From an uncultured bacterium (lineage in GTDB: Bacteria; Verrucomicrobiota; Kiritimatiellia; UBA8416; CALETX01): DNA of 5,088 bases. Positions 1 through 5,088 of this stretch are shown in pieces. Under the pieces are notes generated by a model, which was given only the letters and a program-made list of their open reading frames with translations, did not search any database and had not been told where the DNA came from. Within the stretch, counting starts at the first letter, position 1. The number at the start of each line of letters is the position of its first letter. Position numbers and translations under genes: made by a program. The stretch spans positions 1 to 5,088 of the forward strand of contig CALETX010000224.1 of NCBI GenBank assembly GCA_937920455.1. Direction: 5' to 3'.

Positions 1-881
1 TTCCGCCACTGTTGGGCGCCATTCCGCGTGGGGCCTTTCCGGAGCTGCGGAGTCGGCATCTGGGTCTGGTAACTGCGGACGGTTCGTATCTTTCGATCAA
101 GACTCTGGACCGATTCGCCGACGCCCTGGAGAGACACGTAAAAGTGGACGCACTTGTGGAGTGCATCAAATCGGGAGAGATCATCGCAGAAAGGGAGAGC
201 GACTATTCCCACGCATTAGATTCACGACGGCCTTCCATAGTGAGGCTGGGCATCGCTCGGGACGAAGCTTTTCATTTCTACTATTCGGACAACATTGAGG
301 CTTTGGAGAGTCAGGGCGCGAAAATCGTTGCCTTCTCGCTTCTAAAGAATCGGTCGCTTCCAGAAGGCGTTCATGGCATCTACATCGGGGGTGGTTATCC
401 GGAGGAGCACGCCGCTAAACTCTCGATGAACGTCGCGATGATCGAGGCAATCCGCCAGTTTGTCGCGTCAGGAGGAGCAGTTTATGCGGAATGCGGCGGA
501 TTGATGTACCTTTCTCAGGAGATCGAGTTGGTCAATGGAGAGCGTTATCCAATGGCGGGGCTCCTTCCGTTCCGATGTCGCATGGGGCCAAAGCGTAAAT
601 CTCTTGGTTATGTGGAGGTGACCCTCGCCGCCGACACGTTCTTTGGCCGACGTGGTGATGTCTTTCGGGGTCATGAGTTCCACTACTCAGAAATCATTCC
701 TGCGGATATTCAGCAGCATGGTTGGAGACAGGTGTTTGAAAGTCGTCATCGGAGCGAGTCGTCGCCGACATCTGACGGCTTTCAGCGAGGGCGTGTGCTT
801 GCAGGATACGCCCATCTACATTTCGCGTCGCATCCGGAAGCGGCCAGAAGGTTTGTTGAATCCTTGCGAGGCGCAGAATGA
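1..881 (+). CDS. cbiA: Cobyrinate a,c-diamide synthase CbiA, C-terminal part (5' end cut by window edge)
   Basis: This enzyme amidates the a and c side chains of cobyrinate using ATP and glutamine, a late step of corrin ring synthesis in the cytoplasm. The reading frame is open from the left edge (first whole codon at 3) to TGA 879-881, giving 292 visible residues. CbiA proteins have about 450-460 residues, so roughly 165 N-terminal residues with the P-loop are outside the window. Visible motifs in order are RHLGLV (codons 54-71) in the synthetase half, then the glutamine amidotransferase domain: GGGYPEE (387-407), the nucleophile elbow AECGG with Cys at 492-494, RGHEFHYS (666-689), and an HLHF motif (813-824) expected to supply the catalytic His. 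An apparent start near position 12 (TTG) is only an internal Leu codon, because the CbiA match continues upstream of it. The closely related CfbB (nickel-sirohydrochlorin amidase) is disfavoured by the cobalamin neighbours. Confidence 0.95.
   Translation, partial: PPLLGAIPRGAFPELRSRHLGLVTADGSYLSIKTLDRFADALERHVKVDALVECIKSGEIIAERESDYSHALDSRRPSIVRLGIARDEAFHFYYSDNIEALESQGAKIVAFSLLKNRSLPEGVHGIYIGGGYPEEHAAKLSMNVAMIEAIRQFVASGGAVYAECGGLMYLSQEIELVNGERYPMAGLLPFRCRMGPKRKSLGYVEVTLAADTFFGRRGDVFRGHEFHYSEIIPADIQQHGWRQVFESRHRSESSPTSDGFQRGRVLAGYAHLHFASHPEAARRFVESLRGAE
868..881 (+). promoter_or_regulatory. Ribosome binding site and ATGA start/stop overlap, cbiA-cbiC
   Basis: GAGG at 868-871 lies 6 bases before the cbiC ATG at 878. 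The ATG shares bases with the cbiA TGA (ATGA, 878-881). The close spacing and the 4-base overlap support this start and suggest translational coupling. Confidence 0.75.
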
Positions 882-1558
882 GCATTCCTATCATTTATTC
901 TTTTCTGGCAAATCCTCTCAGCGGAGCGGAGATAGAGAAATTGTCCTTTGAGGTTATTGACCGTGAAGTTGGACCGCACGGGTTCTCATTAGACGAGTGG
1001 GAAGTGGTCAGGCGCATGATACACACTACGGGCGATCCAACGATTGCCCGAGCGGTGCGATTCAGCCCAATGGCCATTTCCAGCGGCGTCAGGGCTCTGC
1101 GCTCCGGAGCGCCAATCGTTGTGGATGCCAATATGATACGGGCGGGGCTCTCGATTGAGCGTCTTTGCAGGTCAAACGGCCGCTACAGCCTGGAAATGAT
1201 TCATTGCTGTGTGTCGGATGCAGATGTGGCTGAGCAGTCGTCTCGGTGTGGATTGCCGCGATCACTGTTCGCCGTGCGTAAAGCCCGTCCTGTACTGAAT
1301 GGCAGCATTGTGGCGTTTGGCAATGCGCCGGTGGCTCTGCTGGAGTTGAACCGGATGATGATGGAAGAGGGCATACGTCCCGCTCTTGTAATTGGCATGC
1401 CCGTTGGCTTTGTCCATGTGCAGGAGAGCAAAGAAGAACTGCTTTCGCTTTCTATCCCTTCGATTGTGGTGACCGGTCGGCGTGGCGGCAGCACTCTCGC
1501 GGTTAGCGTGATTCACGCGCTTTGCTCTATCGCCACAAGCATGGAGGTGGCATCGTGA
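878..1558 (+). CDS. cbiC: Cobalt-precorrin-8 methylmutase CbiC
   Basis: CbiC moves the methyl group from C11 to C12 of cobalt-precorrin-8, giving cobyrinate, the substrate of CbiA encoded just upstream. The 226-residue product has the usual length for the CbiC/CobH family and covers the single domain end to end. Visible family motifs are NPLSGAEIEKLSF near the N-terminus (12-24), RMIHTTGD (46-53) with the expected catalytic His49, DANM, FGNAPVAL (147-154), VIGMPVGFV (171-179) followed by ESKE (183-186), and GRRGGSTLAV (200-209). Small departures from the usual sequence are Val for Thr in GNAPTAL and His213 where an Asn is common (NAL). The start is the ATG overlapping the cbiA stop, with GAGG 6 bases upstream. 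The aerobic homologue CobH would look similar, but the adjacent cbiD and cbiG favour the cobalt-containing pathway. Confidence 0.97.
   Translation: MSIPIIYSFLANPLSGAEIEKLSFEVIDREVGPHGFSLDEWEVVRRMIHTTGDPTIARAVRFSPMAISSGVRALRSGAPIVVDANMIRAGLSIERLCRSNGRYSLEMIHCCVSDADVAEQSSRCGLPRSLFAVRKARPVLNGSIVAFGNAPVALLELNRMMMEEGIRPALVIGMPVGFVHVQESKEELLSLSIPSIVVTGRRGGSTLAVSVIHALCSIATSMEVAS
1543..1558 (+). promoter_or_regulatory. Strong ribosome binding site that fixes the GTG start of cbiD
   Basis: GGAGGT at 1543-1548 stands 6 bases before GTG 1555-1557, and this GTG overlaps the cbiC TGA as GTGA. The resulting N-terminus begins just before the conserved RTGFTTG motif, as in other CbiD proteins. An in-frame ATG at 1522 would add 11 residues that do not resemble the family and has no comparable binding site, so the GTG is preferred. 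Confidence 0.88.
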
Positions 1559-2607
1559 CGTTGGCGCTCAGAACCGGCTTCACGACCGGCGCCTGTGCAG
1601 CGGCTGCTGCCAAGGCGGCGGTGCTCACATTAGATGGCGTCAGCCCTGTTAACGCCGTGGAGATTCCTTTCCCGGACGGAACCCGCGTGACTCTGCCGGT
1701 TGTGTACGCGCGACCTTCGGAAGAAGGCGCCGAGGCTGCTGTAAGGAAGTACGCAGGAGACGATCCTGATGTGACCGACGGGATAATGGTAATTGCCGCG
1801 GTCGCGTGGAACGCTTCGGATGATGTTGTTTTCGCCGCAGGCGAAGGAGTCGGGATGGTGACCAGGCCTGGTCTGCAGATCCCCCCAGGCGAGCCGGCCA
1901 TCAACCCAGGCCCACGCCGGATGATTCGATCTGCCGTGCGCGAGGTAACACATGCAGGATTGCGCATCACCATCTCCATACCTGGTGGCAGAGATCTGGC
2001 GGTCAAAACGTTTAACCCAAGGCTTGGCGTGGTGGGCGGGCTTTCAATCCTTGGCACAACGGGACGGGTGCGGCCCTTCAGCGTTTCGGCGTTACGAGAG
2101 GCAATTTCATGCTCTCTCGATGTTGCTCTGGCATGCGGAGTGAAATCGCCGGTCCTGGTGCCGGGTCATATTGGTGAAAGGGCTGCGCGTCAGCATTTTG
2201 TGCTGACAGCCGAGCAGGTCATCCACGTGGGAAATGAGTGGGGCTTCATTCTGAAGCGTGCGGCCGAAGGGAAGTTGGATCGAGTGCTCATTGTGGGGCA
2301 TCCGGGAAAGCTGGCAAAGCTGGCGGGTGGAGAGTGGGACACGCATTCAGCGCGCTCTCGCTCAGCCATGCAGATTTTGCGGGAGGTTGCATGTAGCTTT
2401 GGCATCAAAATCGGTCCAGAATCGCCGACGACAGAGGGCGTGTTTGAGCCTCTGGTTGATAAGGACCGACGCAAACTGGGCGATGCCATTGCTGGCGCAG
2501 TGCGCGATGCTGTGCAGGAACGTGTTTCAAAGCCAGTGGCCGTGGTGTTGGTCAACATGAGAGGAGACTGGCTGGGATCTGACGGAGATGTAGCGGCATG
2601 GCTCTGA
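1555..2607 (+). CDS. cbiD: Cobalt-precorrin-5B C1-methyltransferase CbiD
   Basis: CbiD is the SAM-dependent enzyme that methylates C1 of cobalt-precorrin-5B after CbiG has opened the lactone. It is a hallmark of the anaerobic route and is unrelated in fold to the other corrin methyltransferases. With the GTG start the product has 350 residues, close to the family norm. Conserved blocks, in order, are RTGFTTGACAAAAAKAA from residue 6, VRKYAGDDPDVT (63-74), GVGMVTRPGL (98-107), PPGEPAINPGPRRMI (110-124), IPGGRDLAVKTFNPRLG (142-158) running into GGLSILGTTG (161-170), and the C-terminal GHPGKLAKLAGG (248-259) followed by WDTHS. All are intact, so the gene looks functional. It overlaps cbiC by 4 bases and the next gene by 10. 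Confidence 0.97.
   Translation: MTLALRTGFTTGACAAAAAKAAVLTLDGVSPVNAVEIPFPDGTRVTLPVVYARPSEEGAEAAVRKYAGDDPDVTDGIMVIAAVAWNASDDVVFAAGEGVGMVTRPGLQIPPGEPAINPGPRRMIRSAVREVTHAGLRITISIPGGRDLAVKTFNPRLGVVGGLSILGTTGRVRPFSVSALREAISCSLDVALACGVKSPVLVPGHIGERAARQHFVLTAEQVIHVGNEWGFILKRAAEGKLDRVLIVGHPGKLAKLAGGEWDTHSARSRSAMQILREVACSFGIKIGPESPTTEGVFEPLVDKDRRKLGDAIAGAVRDAVQERVSKPVAVVLVNMRGDWLGSDGDVAAWL
2584..2600 (+). promoter_or_regulatory. Probable ribosome binding site and start of the CbiE-CbiL-CbiF gene inside the 3' end of cbiD
   Basis: GGAG at 2584-2587 precedes ATG 2598 by 10 bases, slightly long but acceptable. The start lies within cbiD and gives a 10-base overlap in another frame. A second in-frame ATG at 2616 would remove only six residues and sits nearer the usual CbiE N-terminus, but it has no clear binding site. 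Confidence 0.6.
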
Positions 2608-4853
2608 CCGACAAGATGATTACCATCGTGGGGTGTGGTCCTGGGGGGGAGGGCTGGCTTGCCGATGCGGCACGGCAGGCCATCGCGGCTGCCGATCTTA
2701 TTGTTGGAGCGCCGGCACTGTTGGATCGCTTTGCGCCTGCTGGGGTGGAACGAATCGCTATCGGGCGCAATGTCGCAGATGCTCTTGACCGCATTGCAGA
2801 GCAAAGCAAGGAGCGTCGAACCGTTGTGCTTGTTAAGGGCGACCCTGGAATCTGCAGTTTTGCCAAACTGGTGATCAGCCGTTTTGGCCGCGAATGCTGC
2901 CGCGTCATGTCTGGCATCAGTTCGGTACAGGCGGCGTTTGCGGCTTTGGCCCTGGATTGGACTGATGCGCGCATTGTTGATGGGCATGGTCAGCCCCCGC
3001 GAATCAGTCCTTCAGAATTGCGGAATGCGCGGCTGGTGGCGGTGTTGACTGGTCATCCACAGACTGGACAGTGGCTTTCGCAGTTGGCCGCTTTAGCCGG
3101 TTGCAGTTGGCGGATTTACTCGTGCCGTGATCTAACGTTGCCGACCGAGCGAGTGGAGGCAATCACATCCGATTCAGTCGCAGAGGCTGCTGCGCAGCCA
3201 AACACAGTAATAGTATTCGAACGGGTCACTGAAGCTGCTTCGCGTCAGGGCGGATGCGATGCAGAGATCTTTGGTGCTTCAGCCGGCTGTGAGCGGTCCG
3301 AAAAAGGTTCAGTGGGCAGATTCTACGGCGTCGGGACGGGCCCCGGGGACCCCGGATGGCTAACGGTCCGCGCTGTCCAGATACTGGCGGGGTGCCCCCA
3401 TATTTTTGCGCCGAGATCGAGTATCAAGACCGAAAGCCTGGCTTTGAAAATTGCTCAGCCATACATTTGGTCAGGAGCAAAGATTCATGAGCTGTTATTT
3501 CCGATGACTAAGGACGAGGATAAACTACCAGAATATTGGCGGAGTGCTGCGGAACAGGTCGCCGCTGTCCTGGAGAGAGGTGAGGATGCATGTTTCCTGA
3601 CGCTCGGCGATCCGATGTTATACTCCACTTACGGCTACCTCGTGATGGCATTGCGGGAACGCATGCCTGAATTGAAGGTCGAAACTATTCCAGGCATCCC
3701 ATCGTTTTGCGCGGCCGCTGCATTAACCGGCTTTACTCTTGGCGAGGGCAAAATGCCAATGACCGTCATGCCGACAGCGAATGATCTGAATGCCGTCAGG
3801 AGCGCGCTCAGGAACGAGGGCACGGTGGTGCTGATGAAGATCGGCAGCAGTCTGCCTCAGGTTGTGAAGGTTCTTCGGGAGGAGGGGTGTCTGGAAGAGG
3901 CCGTGCTTGTTTCACGGGCCGGCCAACCTGGCGAGCGAATTGTGACGGACTTGAAGAGTCTGTCTGTCAAGGAGTCTGATATAGGTTACATGGCGGTGAT
4001 TCTGACAAAGGGTAATAAGCCTCGCATGGCAACAGCTTCAGTTGTTGTTCCGACAATGTCCCATCTCTCCGCTCCTCATCGGAAAGCCAACAGCCAGCCG
4101 GTTGTTCATTTTGTTGGGGCAGGGCCAGGCGATCCCGATCTGCTTACGGTCAGAGCTGCGCGGCTCTTGGCCGGCTGCCGCTGCTGCATATACGCAGGAT
4201 CCCTTGTCAGCCCGGCTGTGCTTGGATTGGTTCCGGACAAAGCCGAGAAACACGATTCGGCGTCAATGACACTGGAGCAGATTATTGCTGTGTGTCGCGA
4301 GGCGCGAGAGCGGGGCGTTGACGTTGTGCGTCTCCATTCGGGTGATCCTTCCATCTATGGGGCTATTCGCGAACAAATGGCTGAGCTGGACAAAATAGGC
4401 ATCCCCTACGATGTGGTGCCTGGAATCAGTTCCTTCCAGGCTGCGGCTGCTGAGCTGAAGACCGAACTGACAGCTCCTGAGGTGGCGCAGACTGTCATCC
4501 TAACCCGCACATCCGGTCGGACGCTCCTGCCGCGCGAACAGGAACTGGATAGTCTGGCCGAGTCCCATGCCACTATATGCATTTTTCTTTCGATTCAGCG
4601 GATTGACGATGTGGCCGCCACATTATCTCGCCACTATGGCGGGGATTGTCCTGCTGCGGTGGTTTACCGGGCATCCTGGCCGGATCAACAGATCCTGCGA
4701 GGCACACTTTCCGACATTGCCGGACAAGTTGCGAAGGCTGGCATCCGCAATACGGCGGTAATCATTGTTGGGCGGGCATTGGGTCCCATTGAGAGTGCGT
4801 CCCGTCTGTATAATGCTGCATTTTCGCACAATTACCGCAGGGGAACAGAGTGA
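2598..4853 (+). CDS. cbiE-cbiL-cbiF: Triple-fusion corrin methyltransferase CbiE-CbiL-CbiF
   Basis: This single 751-residue frame contains three complete domains of the tetrapyrrole (class III) SAM-dependent methyltransferase family. Residues about 7-212 match CbiE (C5 methylation), about 240-477 match CbiL (C20 methylation of cobalt-factor II) and about 502-740 match CbiF (C11 methylation of cobalt-precorrin-4). Each carries its own N-terminal glycine-rich loop (GCGPGG at 12-17, GVGTGPGDP at 244-252, GAGPGDP at 507-513), a GDP loop (81-83, 337-339, 582-584) and a following GIxS turn. The linkers are about 27 and 24 residues. No stop codon or well-placed ribosome binding site separates the domains, so a genuine fusion is the simplest reading. 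The homologues are usually separate proteins of about 200-260 residues. CbiT, the usual partner of CbiE, is not present in the frame. The protein is rich in cysteine (18 residues). It is probably cytoplasmic, with no signal peptide or membrane segment evident. Confidence 0.95.
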   Translation: MALTDKMITIVGCGPGGEGWLADAARQAIAAADLIVGAPALLDRFAPAGVERIAIGRNVADALDRIAEQSKERRTVVLVKGDPGICSFAKLVISRFGRECCRVMSGISSVQAAFAALALDWTDARIVDGHGQPPRISPSELRNARLVAVLTGHPQTGQWLSQLAALAGCSWRIYSCRDLTLPTERVEAITSDSVAEAAAQPNTVIVFERVTEAASRQGGCDAEIFGASAGCERSEKGSVGRFYGVGTGPGDPGWLTVRAVQILAGCPHIFAPRSSIKTESLALKIAQPYIWSGAKIHELLFPMTKDEDKLPEYWRSAAEQVAAVLERGEDACFLTLGDPMLYSTYGYLVMALRERMPELKVETIPGIPSFCAAAALTGFTLGEGKMPMTVMPTANDLNAVRSALRNEGTVVLMKIGSSLPQVVKVLREEGCLEEAVLVSRAGQPGERIVTDLKSLSVKESDIGYMAVILTKGNKPRMATASVVVPTMSHLSAPHRKANSQPVVHFVGAGPGDPDLLTVRAARLLAGCRCCIYAGSLVSPAVLGLVPDKAEKHDSASMTLEQIIAVCREARERGVDVVRLHSGDPSIYGAIREQMAELDKIGIPYDVVPGISSFQAAAAELKTELTAPEVAQTVILTRTSGRTLLPREQELDSLAESHATICIFLSIQRIDDVAATLSRHYGGDCPAAVVYRASWPDQQILRGTLSDIAGQVAKAGIRNTAVIIVGRALGPIESASRLYNAAFSHNYRRGTE
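2616..3233 (+). other. cbiE: CbiE domain of the fusion (C5-methyltransferase, residues about 7-212)
   Basis: The assignment rests on the opening ITIVGCGPGGEGWL, the ADLIVGAPALLDRF segment, GDPGICSFAK (81-90), GISSVQAAFA (106-115) and the CbiE-type stretch LDWTDARIVDGHGQ (119-132), matching the family pattern ending in a HG pair. Two positions differ from the usual family sequence: Lys80 just before GDP, where a small residue is common, and Ser105 before GISS, where Pro is nearly universal. The C15-methylating, decarboxylating partner CbiT does not follow. Confidence 0.88.
3315..4028 (+). other. cbiL: CbiL domain of the fusion (C20-methyltransferase, residues about 240-477)
   Basis: CbiL performs the first methylation of the anaerobic branch, on cobalt-factor II. 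The domain opens with RFYGVGTGPGDPGWLTVRA (241-259). It continues with FAPRSS and ESLALKI, the FPMTKDED segment, LTLGDPMLYSTYGYL with GDP at 337-339, VETIPGIPSFCAAAA from 361, and MTVMPT. The FAPRSS, FPM and LYSTY motifs are characteristic of CbiL/CobI and separate it from the other corrin methyltransferases. Confidence 0.93.
4101..4820 (+). other. cbiF: CbiF domain of the fusion (C11-methyltransferase, residues about 502-740)
   Basis: CbiF methylates C11 of cobalt-precorrin-4. This domain is the closest of the three to its family pattern: VVHFVGAGPGDPDLLTVRAA from 502, YAGSLV (532-537), HSGDPSIYGAI (580-590), VVPGISSFQAAAA from 606, the ELTAPEVAQTVILTR block, then SGRTLLP and IFLSIQ. YAGSLV and the ELT...PEV.QT block are diagnostic for CbiF/CobM. 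A CRCC cluster (527-530) precedes YAGSLV, where aliphatic residues are more usual. Confidence 0.95.
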
Positions 4854-4855
4854 TG
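4839..4855 (+). promoter_or_regulatory. Ribosome binding site and TGATG overlap at the start of cbiG
   Basis: AGGGGA at 4839-4844 lies 8 bases upstream of ATG 4853-4855. The ATG shares its A with the preceding TGA (4851-4853), forming TGATG, a typical arrangement for coupled translation. Confidence 0.75.
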
Positions 4856-5088
4856 AAGGGGACTGCCGTAATAACGTTGTCGAACTTGGGGGCCAGACTA
4901 GCGGAACGTTTGGCGGCGGAGATAGGTTCCCATGATCTGTTCCTGCATGCTGATGTTTCGGAGAGGTTCATGGGCGTGCGATTTAAAGCCATAGTTCCGC
5001 TCACCAGGAGCATTTTTGAGCGTTATTCGAAGCTCGTCTTCATCATGCCTTGCGGCGTGGTTGTGAGAGCTCTAGACGGTCTTCCGCG
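4853..5088 (+). CDS. cbiG: Cobalt-precorrin-5A hydrolase CbiG, N-terminal part (3' end cut by window edge)
   Basis: CbiG opens the delta-lactone of cobalt-precorrin-5A and releases the C20 carbon with its methyl group as acetaldehyde, preparing the substrate for CbiD. The frame is open from ATG 4853 to the right edge, giving 78 whole codons; the two remaining bases (CG) must begin an Arg codon. The visible part has the layout of a CbiG N-terminal domain: an opening strand (GTAVITLSNLGARLAERLA), a variable segment, then LVFIMPCGVVVR (61-72), corresponding to the family's FIM..GI.VR block. The usual IAP after this block is replaced by ALDGLP. The DPAV motif and C-terminal domain would lie beyond the edge. 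Position directly after CbiF, as in many cobalamin operons, strengthens the call. Some bacteria fuse CbiG to other Cbi domains, which cannot be judged here. Confidence 0.87.
   Translation, partial: MKGTAVITLSNLGARLAERLAAEIGSHDLFLHADVSERFMGVRFKAIVPLTRSIFERYSKLVFIMPCGVVVRALDGLP

Noticed and set aside
1..881. Possible CfbB (coenzyme F430 pathway amidase) instead of CbiA
   Set aside because: The families share fold and motifs, but the gene overlaps cbiC and is followed by cbiD, CbiE-CbiL-CbiF and cbiG. No F430 genes are in the window.
1522..1554. ATG at 1522 as a longer start for cbiD
   Set aside because: It would overlap cbiC by 37 bases and add 11 residues with no family similarity. The GTG at 1555 has a strong GGAGGT at ideal spacing.
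2190..2987. A 265-codon open frame on the minus strand across the cbiD / CbiE junction
   Set aside because: It lies antisense to well-supported conserved genes, its translation shows no recognisable domain, and it reads like a Ser/Arg/Pro-rich shadow of GC-biased codons.
3343..3355. Palindrome CCGGGG-A-CCCCGG
   Set aside because: The one-base spacer cannot form a hairpin loop at full pairing, and the bases are explained by Gly-Pro-Gly-Asp-Pro-Gly codons of the CbiL SAM-binding loop.
4026..4058. In-frame ATGs at 4026 and 4056 as an independent start for CbiF
   Set aside because: Neither has a Shine-Dalgarno sequence and no stop codon separates them from CbiL, so CbiF is best read as a domain of the fusion.
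1..5088. Riboswitch, terminator, tRNA, CRISPR array, insertion sequence or attachment site
   Set aside because: Coding sequence covers the whole window with overlapping junctions. I saw no repeat array, B12-box-like RNA, transposase remnant or terminator-type hairpin followed by T-run.

Overview
The window is a fully coding stretch, all on the + strand, from an anaerobic (early cobalt insertion) cobalamin biosynthesis operon. CbiD and CbiG, which are specific to the anaerobic branch, place the pathway. The host is a bacterium of moderately high GC (roughly 55-60% by eye). Nothing here fixes its phylum, and I do not assign one.

Layout: positions 1-881 hold the C-terminal two thirds of cbiA (cobyrinate a,c-diamide synthase; the N-terminus lies off the left edge). 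Positions 878-1558 are cbiC (cobalt-precorrin-8 methylmutase). Positions 1555-2607 are cbiD (C1 methyltransferase, GTG start). Positions 2598-4853 are one long gene encoding three tetrapyrrole methyltransferase domains in a row: CbiE (C5), CbiL (C20) and CbiF (C11). From 4853 to the right edge runs the N-terminal part of cbiG (cobalt-precorrin-5A hydrolase). Every junction overlaps (ATGA, GTGA, a 10-base overlap, TGATG), so there is no intergenic DNA and no room for internal promoters or terminators. Any promoter or cobalamin riboswitch would lie upstream of the window.

How the genes work together: CbiL, CbiF, CbiG, CbiD, CbiE, CbiC and CbiA all act between cobalt-factor II and cobyrinate a,c-diamide. 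Steps not represented are CbiH (C17 methylation), CbiJ (reduction) and CbiT (C15 methylation and decarboxylation). CbiH and CbiJ could easily follow cbiG. CbiT is more notable, because it normally sits beside or is fused to CbiE, and here CbiE runs directly into CbiL.

The most unusual item is the 751-residue CbiE-CbiL-CbiF polypeptide. The individual families are well known, so this is an unusual architecture within a known pathway rather than a new system.
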